Notes: generated by a model from the sequence alone, not told the origin. Shown: positions 8,593 to 20,910, numbered from the stretch's first letter. The stretch: 62,818 bases of DNA from an uncultured Alistipes sp. (GCA_944321205.1 CALUKK010000097.1:1-62818), one strand, 5' to 3'. Numbers and translations are program-made.

Positions 8593-9501
8593 ATGGGAAA
8601 AATCGTAGTCATAGGCAGTTCAAATACGGATCTTACGGTCCGCACTGCACGGATTCCGCAACCGGGGGAAACGGTCGTGGGCTTGGACTTTCTGACCAAC
8701 GCGGGCGGGAAAGGAGCCAATCAAGCCGTTGCAGCCGCCCGATTGGGAGGAAATGTGACCTTCGTCGCGTCGGTCGGAGATGACCGTTTCGGCCACGATG
8801 CGGTGAGTCATTATGCAGAAGAGGGGATCGATACCCGTTTCATTGCCATGCATGAAGGCGTTGCTTCCGGAGTGGCGCTTATCTCCGTGGATGCCGCGGC
8901 GGAAAACTGCATCGTAGTGGCTCCAGGTGCCAATTCACTCCTCACTCCGACCGATGTCGATGCCGCCGAGGAGCAGATTGCCGCAGCCGATATCGTTTTG
9001 TTGCAGTTGGAGATTCCGATGGAAGCGGTTCTTCGGGCTTCGGAAGTGGCTGAAAAACATCAGGTGCCGATTATTCTGAATCCGGCTCCCGCGACTCCGC
9101 TTCCCGATGAATTGTTGCGGCGGATCGACCTGATCACGCCCAATCGCAGCGAAACCGAATTGCTGACCGGGCGGAAAATTGCCGACATGGCGGATGTCGC
9201 CGCTGCAGTCAAGCACTTCCGCAGCCGGGGGATTCGCAATGTGATTATCACCATGGGTTCACAAGGGGCCTTTGTTGCGGACGAGCGGGGCGAGTATGCA
9301 GTTCCGGCCCATCGTGTCGAAGCGGTCGATACGACGGCTGCCGGGGATGTCTTCAATGGAGCCTTGGCTGTTGCCCTCGCCGAAGGACGGAGACTCGCGG
9401 AGGCTGCAGAATTCGCTGCAGCAGCCTCGGCTATCTCCGTAACCCGTTTCGGGGCACAATGTTCCATTCCTTATCGCAAAGAGTTGGAACTTCAACATTA
9501 A
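8593..9501 (+). CDS. rbsK: Ribokinase (PfkB family)
   Basis: A 302-residue cytoplasmic sugar kinase that makes D-ribose 5-phosphate with ATP. The first PfkB signature is at residues 37-50 (NAGGKGANQAVAAARLGG). The second contains the catalytic base Asp252 in DTTAAGDVFNGAL. The N-terminal GSSNTDLTVR and NPAPATPLP match ribokinase better than fructokinase. It starts 4 bases after fucI and is followed 30 bases later by a GRP-type permease, the pairing seen in ribose loci. Activity on D-ribulose or D-arabinose cannot be excluded. Confidence 0.9.
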   Translation: MGKIVVIGSSNTDLTVRTARIPQPGETVVGLDFLTNAGGKGANQAVAAARLGGNVTFVASVGDDRFGHDAVSHYAEEGIDTRFIAMHEGVASGVALISVDAAAENCIVVAPGANSLLTPTDVDAAEEQIAAADIVLLQLEIPMEAVLRASEVAEKHQVPIILNPAPATPLPDELLRRIDLITPNRSETELLTGRKIADMADVAAAVKHFRSRGIRNVIITMGSQGAFVADERGEYAVPAHRVEAVDTTAAGDVFNGALAVALAEGRRLAEAAEFAAAASAISVTRFGAQCSIPYRKELELQH

Positions 9502-9531
9502 TCATCGTCGAAAATTTTAAAAATCCGAGTT

Positions 9532-10542
9532 ATGTTTATAGTAAACGATTATGCATTGGCCGTAGTCCTTTGCTTCATCACGATGCTTTGCTGGGGTTCC
9601 TGGGGCAACACCCAGAAACTTGCCTCGAAGAGTTGGCGCTACGAACTTTTTTATTGGGATTACGTCTTCGGAATGGTGCTCTTCAGTATTCTGTCGGGAC
9701 TGACCCTGGGCAGTTTCGGATCCGAAGGCCGCAGTTTCTTCGCCGATCTGGCGCAGGCCGACTGGCACAACATCGGCAGCGTCCTGTTGGGCGGAGCCGT
9801 ATTCAATGCCTCGAACATCCTGCTGTCGGCATCCGTTTCGCTGGCCGGTCTGGCCGTAGCATTTCCATTGGGAGTGGGACTAGCATTGGTGATCGGCGTA
9901 ATTGTCAATTACATCGGAGCACCCAAAGGCGATCCGATCATTCTGTTCCTGGGTGTGCTGCTGATCGTGTTGGCAATCATCCTCAATGGCATTGCCTCTT
10001 CGCGCCAGTCCTCCGCACAGGCTCAGACCCGCAGCAGCCGGAAGGGAATCATACTGGCCGCTCTTGCCGGCATCATCATGGCCTTCTTCTATCGATTCGT
10101 AGCGGCAGCCATGGATCTCGACAACTTCGCATCGCCGACTCCGGGTATGCTGACTCCGTATTCGGCACTTTTCATCTTCTCATTAGGAGTTCTGGCCAGC
10201 AATCTGCTCTTCAACACCTGGGCTATGCGCCATCCCTTCGAGGGGGAACCGGTCAGCTACAAGGCTTATTTCCAAGGATCTGGCACCACACACCTGGTCG
10301 GTATACTGGGCGGCGCAATCTGGGCGTTGGGCACAGCCTTCAGCTACATTGCAGCCGGGAAGGCCGGGGCTGCCGTCTCCTACGCACTGGGACAGGGCGC
10401 GCCGATGATTGCCGCCATCTGGGGTGTATTCATCTGGCGGGAATTCCGGGGCACGCAACGCTCGGTAAAATGGTTGCTGGGATGCATGTTCCTGTTGTTC
10501 GCCGGCGGCCTGGGCCTCATTATCGTCTCGGGTGCTAACTGA
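9532..10542 (+). CDS. GRP-family (DMT superfamily) sugar permease
   Basis: A 336-residue inner-membrane protein with about 10 transmembrane segments. It resembles the glucose/ribose porter family (RbsU/GlcU/RhaT-type) in the drug/metabolite transporter superfamily. Visible features are the duplicated five-helix layout, CWGSWGNTQKLASKSWRYEL near the first helix, and the closing AAIWGVFIWREFRG. Its position directly after ribokinase supports ribose or another pentose as cargo. It lies 36 bases before the first polysaccharide-utilisation gene, with no terminator seen, so the transcript probably continues. Confidence 0.82.
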   Translation: MFIVNDYALAVVLCFITMLCWGSWGNTQKLASKSWRYELFYWDYVFGMVLFSILSGLTLGSFGSEGRSFFADLAQADWHNIGSVLLGGAVFNASNILLSASVSLAGLAVAFPLGVGLALVIGVIVNYIGAPKGDPIILFLGVLLIVLAIILNGIASSRQSSAQAQTRSSRKGIILAALAGIIMAFFYRFVAAAMDLDNFASPTPGMLTPYSALFIFSLGVLASNLLFNTWAMRHPFEGEPVSYKAYFQGSGTTHLVGILGGAIWALGTAFSYIAAGKAGAAVSYALGQGAPMIAAIWGVFIWREFRGTQRSVKWLLGCMFLLFAGGLGLIIVSGAN

Positions 10543-10578
10543 TTCATCTCGATAACTCATGAACCTAAAAAAACTGAT

Positions 10579-12567
10579 ATGAAACTGAAAAATCACTTTT
10601 ACTCCCTGGCCGCCGTTCTGTGCATGATCGGATGCAACGATGAATCGGCAACATTGGAGGAGGCTCCATCAACCGTCGGGTTCGGAAACCGGATCTCCGG
10701 GTTCTCCGCGACGATTGTTGCCGGAGATCACACCTCGGATGAGACCCCGGCGGGGAATCGGCAAACTCTGATCTGGGAGACCGGAAATACCGTTACGCTT
10801 ACGGATGGAATCTCCGCTGCCGAATTCGGCGTGGCGGCTGGAGTCGGAACCTCCGTTGGCCAGTTCAAGGGGGCTTTAAATAGCGACGCTGCGATTCTAC
10901 ATGCTCTCTATCCGTCGGCAGGCACACAACCGGGACCAACATACAGCGTTACCGTGGCAGCCCAGCAGGATGCTCTGAACATCGACTCCAAGGGTATCAT
11001 GATCGGATCCGGTGAGGATGTGAAACCCGGCGAGGAGACGCAAATCGCCTTCCGGAGAAAAACGGCAACCGTCACCTTGCAGTTCGATTTCACGACCGAC
11101 GAAGCCACCTATGCCACCGAAAAGATTAAATCCGTGAAGATCGTGGCCGAAGGAGCTCCCCTGGTCGGAACAGCCACGGTCGATCTCGCTGATGCAGATG
11201 CATCCCTGTCCGGCACTTCCGGCAATCTCACGCTGACGTTCGCCCAGGCTCCGGGGCTGGATGCTCCGATCGAAGCCTCGTTCGTAGCCTATCCCTGTGA
11301 CCTGCGGGCGGTAAACAGCGTGCTCTACCTCGTCAGCACGGACAACTATACCTTCCTTTTCAACAAACGCCCCGGAGAGACTTTTTCCGAAGGCGGTGAC
11401 TACATGCAATCGTTGGCGCTCCGGGATTTCGTACCCACAACTTCGGAAACGCCGGCTGACGGAGAGGTGAAAATCACGCACGAACTGCCGGCTCTGGATC
11501 TCAGCGCCGATGGTACGGCCAACTGCTATCTGGTCGACAAAGAGGCCCGCTGCAGTTTCAAGGCCACCGTCATGGGCAACGGAGTTGCGGGAATTCTTCC
11601 CAACGGCGGATTCACGGATTATCTGGGCAATGAGGTGGCGTCAAGTGCCCAAATCGAGCCGGTCTCCGTGGAGCTCCTCTGGCAAACGGTCGACGGTCTC
11701 ATCTCTGAGCTGACCCTGAGCGACGGGATCGTCTCCTTCAATACGTCGGCTGACAAGGGCAATGCCCTGATCGCCGTAAAGGACAGCGAAGGCCGGATTA
11801 TGTGGAGTTGGCACATCTGGTGTACCGATCGTCCTGCCGACCTGACCTACATGACGAATCAAAGCGGTAATTCGTACACATTCATGGATCGCAACCTCGG
11901 AGCCATTTCGGCTGCAGACGACACTGGATCGCTTGGACTCGCCTACCAATGGGGACGTAAAGATCCGCTGCCCGGCGCTTCGAAATTTTATGACCTGACT
12001 GAGCCAACGCTATACGGTTCCGTTTCCTCTGTCACGCTTCAGGCATCCAATACTTCAACGGGAACCATCGCCTATGCCATTCAACATCCGGTGACGATGA
12101 TCTATGCTGCCGACTGGCTTTTTGCCGGACGCAACGATGCTCTTTGGGGCAATCCGCAGGGCGAAACGGAACTGACGACCGATTCTCCGAAAACAATCTA
12201 TGACCCGTGTCCTCCTGGATATAAGTTACCCGGCAAGGATGCCTATACGCTTTTCACCCGTTCGGGCGGAAACACGAACGATCCAAATGATCACAATGTC
12301 GTAAATACGAGTTCCAGCAAGCACGGATGGTACCTCTACTATTCGGCCGAAGGAACCGGAGTTCAGAGCTGGTATCCCTACAACGGTTGCCGTTATTACT
12401 CCACAGGAGCACTCAATCGGGGGTCTTACTACTATTATTGGACTTCAGCACCCTCTTCCGGTACGAAAGCCTGCTGCCTCTCGTTCAAAAATGACTGGAA
12501 AGAGGTGAATCCGCTCTATACCTGGCAGCGGGGCAATGCCAACACGACCCGTTGTGTCAAAGAATAA
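10579..12567 (+). CDS. Fimbrillin-like/FISUMP-like surface lipoprotein
   Basis: A 662-residue exported lipoprotein with lipobox MIGC at Cys19. Residues about 40-270 resemble Bacteroidetes fimbrillin-family (Mfa-like) domains, with alternating strands and Ser/Thr-rich linkers. Residues about 410-662 resemble the FISUMP domain: FMDRNLGA, YQWGRKDPLPG and the YDPCPPGYKLP motif, ending in a Trp/Tyr-rich core. FISUMP modules are thought to be related to C-type-lectin/FGE folds. It lies 10 bases before the SusC start. A surface ligand-binding or adhesive role alongside SusCD is likely, but no ligand can be named. Confidence 0.7.
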   Translation: MKLKNHFYSLAAVLCMIGCNDESATLEEAPSTVGFGNRISGFSATIVAGDHTSDETPAGNRQTLIWETGNTVTLTDGISAAEFGVAAGVGTSVGQFKGALNSDAAILHALYPSAGTQPGPTYSVTVAAQQDALNIDSKGIMIGSGEDVKPGEETQIAFRRKTATVTLQFDFTTDEATYATEKIKSVKIVAEGAPLVGTATVDLADADASLSGTSGNLTLTFAQAPGLDAPIEASFVAYPCDLRAVNSVLYLVSTDNYTFLFNKRPGETFSEGGDYMQSLALRDFVPTTSETPADGEVKITHELPALDLSADGTANCYLVDKEARCSFKATVMGNGVAGILPNGGFTDYLGNEVASSAQIEPVSVELLWQTVDGLISELTLSDGIVSFNTSADKGNALIAVKDSEGRIMWSWHIWCTDRPADLTYMTNQSGNSYTFMDRNLGAISAADDTGSLGLAYQWGRKDPLPGASKFYDLTEPTLYGSVSSVTLQASNTSTGTIAYAIQHPVTMIYAADWLFAGRNDALWGNPQGETELTTDSPKTIYDPCPPGYKLPGKDAYTLFTRSGGNTNDPNDHNVVNTSSSKHGWYLYYSAEGTGVQSWYPYNGCRYYSTGALNRGSYYYYWTSAPSSGTKACCLSFKNDWKEVNPLYTWQRGNANTTRCVKE

Positions 12568-12577
12568 CCAACCTAAA

Positions 12578-15500
12578 ATGAAGATTAAGATGATTCATAT
12601 GTCACATATCCGGATATGGCCAGTGTTGCTGGTTGGAGCATTTCTCATGCTGCCGGGAGTCTCCCGAAGCCAAACGGCGGACAAAAGCCACAAAGTCACG
12701 GGAACGGTGCTCGGTCCCGACAGCCTGCCGTTGTTGGGCGCAACCGTTATCATCAAGGAGGTGAACCGAGGCTCCGTGACCGATTCCCGAGGCCGCTACG
12801 TCCTTTCGAATGTCCGACTGACGGACCGGCTCGTCTTTTCCTACCTGGGCATGGTGACCCAGGAGGTTGCGGTCGGAAGCCGGACCGAAGTCAATGTCAT
12901 GATGCAGGCCGCGGATGCCAGCCTCGACGAAGTAGTGGTCGTAGGCTACAGCGAGGTGAAGTACAAGGACCTGACCGGTAGTGTCGGACGGGCCAACATC
13001 GGCGACATGCTCAAGGCCGATGTCGGCAATCTGGGCGAGGCCTTTGCCGGTCGAGTAGCGGGAGTGCAGGTTTCGTCGAACGAAGGTATGCCCGGCAGTG
13101 AGATGAATATCGTCATCCGGGGCAACAACTCGGTCACCCAATCCAATTCACCGCTTTATGTCATCGATGGATTCCCGCTCGAAGACACCTCCATGGCCGC
13201 GCTGAACCCTTCGGACATCGCCTCAATCAATATTCTCAAGGATGCCTCGGCTACGGCCATTTACGGTGCCCGAGCCGCCAACGGCGTGGTGATCATTACC
13301 ACCAAGCTCGGAAAGCCTGGCAAACCAAAACTCTCTTTCGATGCCAGTTGGGGATTCGCCCAAATTTCCAAGAAGATTGAACTCATGGATGCCTACGACT
13401 TTGTGAAACTCCAGCAGGAGATCATGACCGAAGCCGATTTCAACAACACCTACCTGCGCGATGGTGGCAGCATTGAGGATTATCGCAACGTGCGGAGCAT
13501 CGACTGGCAGGATGAGATTTTCCAGACGGCACCCGTCCAGAAGTATTCGCTGAATCTCTCGGGAGGCAACAGCTCGACGCGTTACAGTACGACGCTCTCG
13601 ATGTACGATCAAGACGGCATCATCCGCAATTCGAACTACAGCCGCTATCAGGGCCGCGCCACGATCGACAACCGTTTCGGGAAGAATCGCAAGTGGCATA
13701 CCCAGGCATCGGTCAACTTCTACCGGACGGAACAGACCGGAGATTCGCCCTCCCAGACCAATTATACCGGAAGCGCCAATCTCCTGCCGAATGTCTGGAG
13801 CTATCGTCCGTTTGCATCCCTGAACGATGACGATATCCTCAACGAGTGGGTCGATCCTTCGATCAATCCGTCGCAGGACTATCGGGTCAACCCCATCTAC
13901 ATCGTGACCAACGAGTTCCGGGAGCGGATCAACAACACCTTCCGGGCCAATGCCTACGTCGAATACGAACCCGTAAAGAACCTAAAAATCAAAATCATGG
14001 GCGGTTATCTCAATGATGCTTACACCTATGAGCAGTTCAACGGTTCGAAGTCCCGTACGGGAAACAAATACCGCTCGGACGGTGTCAATGCGTCGGTTCA
14101 GCAGAAGATGACCCAACAGTGGGTCAACGAGAATACCGTGACTTACAAGACCGACTTCGGAACCAACCAACGGCACAATTTTGACATCCTCGTCGGACAG
14201 ACCATGCAGGGCAGCCGCTATACGAATACCTACACGCGCGTGACCCACATTCCCAACGAGAATCTCGGAATTGCCGGTATGGGCGAAGGCTCTCCCGTCG
14301 CTTCGACCTACCAGTTGGCCGAATGGAGCCTCATGTCGTTCCTCTCGCGCATCAATTACAATTATGACAATCGATACTACTTCACGGCGACATTCCGGGC
14401 CGATGGCTCTTCGAAATTCTCGCCGGCTCACCGCTGGGGATATTTCCCGTCGGCATCCGCAGCCTGGAACCTCTCCAATGAGCGTTTCCTGTCGCAGAAC
14501 AAATTGATATCCAACCTGAAACTCCGCGCAAGCTGGGGTCTTACCGGAAACAACCGGGTCTCGGAATATGCCTATCGCACCCAGATGTACGCCACGGAAG
14601 ATTCGGAATATCCCTTCGACAATGCGAATACGACGGGGTATATCATCACGGCGTTGGGAAACCGGGATCTGAAATGGGAGACGACAGCCCAATGGGATGC
14701 CGGTATCGACATCGGACTGTTCCGCAATCGGATCGCCCTGACGGTGGACTGGTATCGCAAGGTGACGTCGGATCTGCTGCTGTCGGCCGACATTCCGCCT
14801 TCGTCGGGTTTCCTGACCAATACGATGAACGTCGGCAAGATTCGGAACCAGGGTCTTGAAATCACACTGCAGACCGAGAACTTCAACACGAAGAATTTCC
14901 GGTGGACCACTGATTTCAACATTTCATTCAACCGCAACAAGGTCCTTGCCCTCTCGCACGAACAGGAGAGCATCGTCAACGTCATCTCCTATTCCAACGC
15001 CTACATCACCAAGGTCGGGAAACCCATGGGTATGCTCTACGGATATATTTACGACGGAACCTACAAGTATGAGGATTTCGACAACGTGGATGGCAAATGG
15101 GTACTCAAGGCCGATCTGCCCGACAACGGAACGGGGCGTTCGGGCGTACAGCCGGGCGATGCAAAGTTCCGGGATCTGAACGGGGATGGCACCATCAATG
15201 ATGCCGACTGCACCATCATCGGCCGCGGACAGCCGCTCCACACCGGAGGATTCAACAATACGTTCGAATTTTTCGGATTCGACGTCAATCTCTTTTTCCA
15301 ATGGAATTATGGCAATGACATCCTCAACGCGGCCCGGATGCAGTTCATGCGGGGCAAGTCCGAAGTGGGTTACAACCGCTGGAAGGATTACTGCAACCGA
15401 TGGACGCCCGAGAATCCCACGAGCGATATTCCCCGAGTCGGCGGCTGGGGATCGGGACAGTATTCGAGTTTCGAAGTTGAGGACGGTTCGTTCCTGCGGC

Positions 15501-15727
15501 TGAAGAATCTGTCGGTCGGCTATACCCTGCCGGCCAAAATCACCCGCAAGTTCTACATCGAGAAACTCCGAATCTATTTCTCGGCCCAGAATCTCGTCAC
15601 ATGGAGCGACTATTCGGGCTATGACCCCGAGGTGTCGACCAAAAACACCGCACTGACACCCGGTTATGACTGGTCCTCCTACCCCCGGGCGAAGAGCTAC
15701 ATTTTCGGCATAAACCTCGTCTTCTAA
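12578..15727 (+). CDS. susC-like: SusC-type TonB-dependent outer-membrane transporter
   Basis: About 1,049 residues from the ATG at 12578; an upstream in-frame ATG at 12536 lies inside the previous gene and is rejected. After a signal peptide ending at SRSQ there is a carboxypeptidase-regulatory-like beta domain (KVTGTVLGPDSLPLLGATV). The TonB-box-like DEVVVVGYS follows, then the plug (YVIDGFPLED, DASATAIYGARAANGVV) and a long beta-barrel ending in a C-terminal aromatic (IFGINLVF). It imports the oligosaccharide or nucleoside-type ligand captured by the SusD partner 13 bases downstream, energised by TonB-ExbBD. Confidence 0.95.
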   Translation: MKIKMIHMSHIRIWPVLLVGAFLMLPGVSRSQTADKSHKVTGTVLGPDSLPLLGATVIIKEVNRGSVTDSRGRYVLSNVRLTDRLVFSYLGMVTQEVAVGSRTEVNVMMQAADASLDEVVVVGYSEVKYKDLTGSVGRANIGDMLKADVGNLGEAFAGRVAGVQVSSNEGMPGSEMNIVIRGNNSVTQSNSPLYVIDGFPLEDTSMAALNPSDIASINILKDASATAIYGARAANGVVIITTKLGKPGKPKLSFDASWGFAQISKKIELMDAYDFVKLQQEIMTEADFNNTYLRDGGSIEDYRNVRSIDWQDEIFQTAPVQKYSLNLSGGNSSTRYSTTLSMYDQDGIIRNSNYSRYQGRATIDNRFGKNRKWHTQASVNFYRTEQTGDSPSQTNYTGSANLLPNVWSYRPFASLNDDDILNEWVDPSINPSQDYRVNPIYIVTNEFRERINNTFRANAYVEYEPVKNLKIKIMGGYLNDAYTYEQFNGSKSRTGNKYRSDGVNASVQQKMTQQWVNENTVTYKTDFGTNQRHNFDILVGQTMQGSRYTNTYTRVTHIPNENLGIAGMGEGSPVASTYQLAEWSLMSFLSRINYNYDNRYYFTATFRADGSSKFSPAHRWGYFPSASAAWNLSNERFLSQNKLISNLKLRASWGLTGNNRVSEYAYRTQMYATEDSEYPFDNANTTGYIITALGNRDLKWETTAQWDAGIDIGLFRNRIALTVDWYRKVTSDLLLSADIPPSSGFLTNTMNVGKIRNQGLEITLQTENFNTKNFRWTTDFNISFNRNKVLALSHEQESIVNVISYSNAYITKVGKPMGMLYGYIYDGTYKYEDFDNVDGKWVLKADLPDNGTGRSGVQPGDAKFRDLNGDGTINDADCTIIGRGQPLHTGGFNNTFEFFGFDVNLFFQWNYGNDILNAARMQFMRGKSEVGYNRWKDYCNRWTPENPTSDIPRVGGWGSGQYSSFEVEDGSFLRLKNLSVGYTLPAKITRKFYIEKLRIYFSAQNLVTWSDYSGYDPEVSTKNTALTPGYDWSSYPRAKSYIFGINLVF

Positions 15728-15740
15728 AAAACTGCATATC

Positions 15741-17303
15741 ATGAGAAAAGCATCATTCATACTTGCCGCCGTCGCATTGTGCACGTCCTGTGACTTTTTC
15801 GAGGTCGAGACGGCGGGCTTTGTCTCCCCGGAGACCTCCTACAAAGATGAACAGAGCGTGGAGATGGCTCTGACGGGTGTCTACTCCGCATTGTCCGACC
15901 TGTCGTTCTATGGCCGAGACTGGTTTTATGCCTTCAACCTGCAGGACGACCTAAGTTATTACGACCGGAATTACACCAAGCAGGAACTCTTCCTGAACAA
16001 CTACACCTATACCAACGCTACGTTGAACAACCTCTGGGCCAACCTCTATCGCGGGATTGACCGGGCCAATTCATTTCTCGAATATATCCAGAGTGCAAAC
16101 ATCGACTCGGAACTGATCGAACGATATACCGGGGAGGTACGTTTCCTGCGGGCCTATTACTACTTCATTCTCGGCAGTTTGTGGGGTGATGTGCCTCTGC
16201 GCCTGCAATCGACGCGGGATTCCGACTTCGCAGCCTTGCAGATGGAGGCGACGCCGGCCAGCGAGGTGTTCGATTTTGTCGTCACCGAGATGGAAGGGGT
16301 GGTCCCGATGGTTGAGACGTTCGACAATCTCCCCGGGCCGGGACATGTCTCCCGGACGGCTGTCGAAGGAATTCTGGCCCGCGTCTATCTGAAAATGGCA
16401 GGATTCCCCCTCAATCAAGGAAAGGAGGCCTATGAGAAAGCCGCTTATTGGGCCCGTGAGGTGTACAAAAGCGGGCTGCACCAGCTCAACAAGGATTACT
16501 CCCAACTGTTCATCAATCTGGCGCAGGACGTTTACGACCAGACCTATCGTGAGAACATTTGGGAAATCGAGTTCAAGGGCAACAATCAGGACGGGCATAC
16601 CACGGGTGGCTGCATCGGCAGCTACAACGGCATCTACAACAATCAGAACGACGCCTACGGTTTCGGATACGGATATGTCTCCGTCACGCTCAAGCTGTTC
16701 GATCTGTATGATGACGCAAACGACGCGCGGCGCAACTGGAACATCTGCGAATATTACTATCGGAACGGAGAGCAGTTGTGGCGCAATCTGAACAACAACC
16801 AGTATGTCTACTGCAACGCCGGCAAGTTCCGCCGCGAATACGAGTTGACCGGTACGAAGGACAAGGATTACACTCCGTTCAATTTCCCTGCATTGCGTTA
16901 TGCCGACGTGCTGTTGATGCTGGCCGAGGCCGAGAACGAAGCCTATGGTGGCCCTACCGATCTGGCCTACGAGTGTGTGAATGCCGTCCGTCACCGGGCC
17001 AATCCGGCCTACGCGGATGTCGCAGGACTCGATCAGGCAGAATTCCGACAACTCATCCGCGATGAACGGGGACGCGAACTCTGCTTCGAAGGTTTGCGCA
17101 AACTCGATCTGATCCGTTGGGGAATCTATGTCGAAGCCATGACCAGCGAACGCAGGGCTCAGGTTGCCGATCCCCGTTGGCATGCGAACAAAAGTTATGC
17201 TGCGGCCGTGGCCGACTATACTGAATATCGCCACAACTGGTATCCGATCCCCAGCAAGGAGATGGCGACCAATTTCAAGATCAAACAGAATCCGTTATGG
17301 TAA
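15741..17303 (+). CDS. susD-like: SusD/RagB-family surface glycan-binding lipoprotein
   Basis: A 520-residue lipoprotein (lipobox CTSC, Cys17). The SusD-like N-terminal helical region begins with SPETSYKDEQSVEMALTGVY and has LWANLYRGIDRANSFLE. The C-terminal part has the usual LRYADVLLMLAEAENEA and the end signature with RGRELCFEGLRKLDLIRWG and WYPIPSKEM. It forms the lid on the SusC barrel. The ligand is not predictable from sequence. Confidence 0.95.
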   Translation: MRKASFILAAVALCTSCDFFEVETAGFVSPETSYKDEQSVEMALTGVYSALSDLSFYGRDWFYAFNLQDDLSYYDRNYTKQELFLNNYTYTNATLNNLWANLYRGIDRANSFLEYIQSANIDSELIERYTGEVRFLRAYYYFILGSLWGDVPLRLQSTRDSDFAALQMEATPASEVFDFVVTEMEGVVPMVETFDNLPGPGHVSRTAVEGILARVYLKMAGFPLNQGKEAYEKAAYWAREVYKSGLHQLNKDYSQLFINLAQDVYDQTYRENIWEIEFKGNNQDGHTTGGCIGSYNGIYNNQNDAYGFGYGYVSVTLKLFDLYDDANDARRNWNICEYYYRNGEQLWRNLNNNQYVYCNAGKFRREYELTGTKDKDYTPFNFPALRYADVLLMLAEAENEAYGGPTDLAYECVNAVRHRANPAYADVAGLDQAEFRQLIRDERGRELCFEGLRKLDLIRWGIYVEAMTSERRAQVADPRWHANKSYAAAVADYTEYRHNWYPIPSKEMATNFKIKQNPLW

Positions 17304-17326
17304 AACCTCCCAAAAAGATCTGACAG

Positions 17327-17743
17327 ATGAAAAAATTAGGATATATTTTGATTTTGGCCTTTCTTTTCGTATCCTGCGACAAAGTGCTGGAGGAGGTATC
17401 CTTCCAGGCGACGCTCGACGAAGGAAATATTTACGAAGCAGGACAGGAAATCCGATTCAATTTTTCCGGAAATCCGGACTATATCACGTTTTATTCCGGA
17501 GAACGCGGATGCAGGTACGAATACGCGGGGCAACTCGACGATGAGGGAACAGCCAATTTCGGCATTGCCGTCAAATCGATGAGCGCACGAGAGGAATCGT
17601 TTGTCCATACCTATACGCAAGCCGGAGAGTACGAGGCGGTTTTTGTCGCCAAAAATATTACCTTTGAAGGTAGTAATGAGGTAACGGTTCGCCTGAAGGT
17701 CTCCATTGCAGAGGCTGCGGAAGATTTCGGAGACGCCGATTAG
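17327..17743 (+). CDS. Small surface lipoprotein (DUF5017-like, SusE position)
   Basis: A 138-residue lipoprotein with lipobox FVSC (Cys17). The mature part looks like a single immunoglobulin/PKD-like sandwich. The motif RFNFSGNPDYITFYSGERG matches the N-terminal domain of proteins I know as DUF5017. The end has a beta-strand pair typical of PKD folds (VHTYTQAGEYEAVFVAKN). It lies in the place where SusE/F-type glycan-binding lipoproteins are usually encoded, but is much shorter, so it may be a minimal surface binding or stabilising subunit of the SusCD complex. Confidence 0.65.
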   Translation: MKKLGYILILAFLFVSCDKVLEEVSFQATLDEGNIYEAGQEIRFNFSGNPDYITFYSGERGCRYEYAGQLDDEGTANFGIAVKSMSAREESFVHTYTQAGEYEAVFVAKNITFEGSNEVTVRLKVSIAEAAEDFGDAD

Positions 17744-17770
17744 TATTTGAAACCTGCTTTTTGTAAGGAT

Positions 17771-19752
<1,982 letters not shown>

Positions 19753-19756
<4 letters not shown>

Positions 19757-20910
19757 TGAAACGTATTATTATTTTATTTCTCGCGGTATTTTCGATGGCA
19801 GTTGCCGCCGTATCCCCGGTCTTCGGCGAGGAACCGATCCTTTTTTCCAATAATTTTTCGCTGAAGGCCCGCACTCCGAAACTCGATGCGGAGAAGATCG
19901 TCGTATTCGATCCGGTCGAGGAGTGGACCTATTGCCATCACCCTTCGCTGGCCTTTTTCAAGGGTCGGTTTTATGCGGTCTTCTCGAACAGTCCCAAGGG
20001 TGAGGACGAGTGCGGACAACGGATTCTGCTCACCACATCCGACGATTTCGTCGAATGGAGCACCCCCGAAGTTCTGCTGGCGCCCGGAGAGGGCGAATAT
20101 GGACAGATGAAGATTCTCACGCCGGGCGGATTGACCGTCGTGAAGGACAAGCTGGTGCTCTACTATACGGAGAACGACAACGATGGAGAATCCAATCGCC
20201 GTTTGAAAGCTACGCTCTTTGCCGTTACGACCGAAGACGGCCAGACCTGGTCCGAACCGCAGAATCTTTCCATCCGGGTTTTCCCCTGCCAACGTCCTTT
20301 GACCCTTTCCAACGGGCGCATGATCCTCACGGGGAATACGTTGGTCTATTACACGGACGATCCATCGGGTGTGGGCGTATGGCACCGTGGGCGCATGGGC
20401 ATACTCCGTTACCAGGACGGGGCCGAGACATTCGATCAGGTACGTCCTTCCCTGTGTGAAGGTTCGCTCTTCGAACACAATGACCATAAGGTTTACTGTC
20501 TGTTGCGCAGTACGGGCAAAACCTATGACGGCTATCTGTGGCAGATGCAAAGCAATGACGGAGGAATCTCCTGGACATCGCCCGTCAAGAGCCGCTTTAC
20601 GGACAACAACACCAAGTCGTTTTTCGGGAATCTGCCCGATGGCCGTTATTTCTATGTCGGGACTCCCGACCATACGAAACCCGGGACGCGTTACCCGTTG
20701 GTGCTGTCGGTCTCGACCGACGGTTTCCACTTCGACCGGAACTGGATCCTTTCCGACGACCACTATACGCAACTCTACGAAGGTCGCTGGAAAGGCGGCG
20801 ATTACGGGTATCCATTCGCTCTGGTGCACGACGGATATGTATATGTGATTGTTTCCCGGCACAAGGAGCGGATCGAAATTCTGCGGATCGAAATATCGGC
20901 ACTGCAATGA
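19753..20910 (+). CDS. Secreted BNR/sialidase-superfamily beta-propeller, copy 1
   Basis: A 385-residue exported protein with a signal peptide ending near VFGEE. It has propeller-type repeats (FFKGRFYAVFSN, TTSDDFVEWSTP, SNDGGISWTSP, STDGFHFDRNW). The motif HHPS (near residue 60), the PGEGEYGQMKILTPGG segment, YTENDNDG and the end KGGDYGYPFALVHDGYVYVIVSRHKER are shared with the next gene, which marks the family core. The canonical sialidase Arg triad and FRIP motif are not obvious, so I would not assign sialidase. A lyase or glycosidase of the seven-bladed propeller type (families such as GH145 or PL42 use this fold) is possible but unproven. Starts of both ORFs overlap their predecessors by ATGA. 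Confidence 0.72.
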
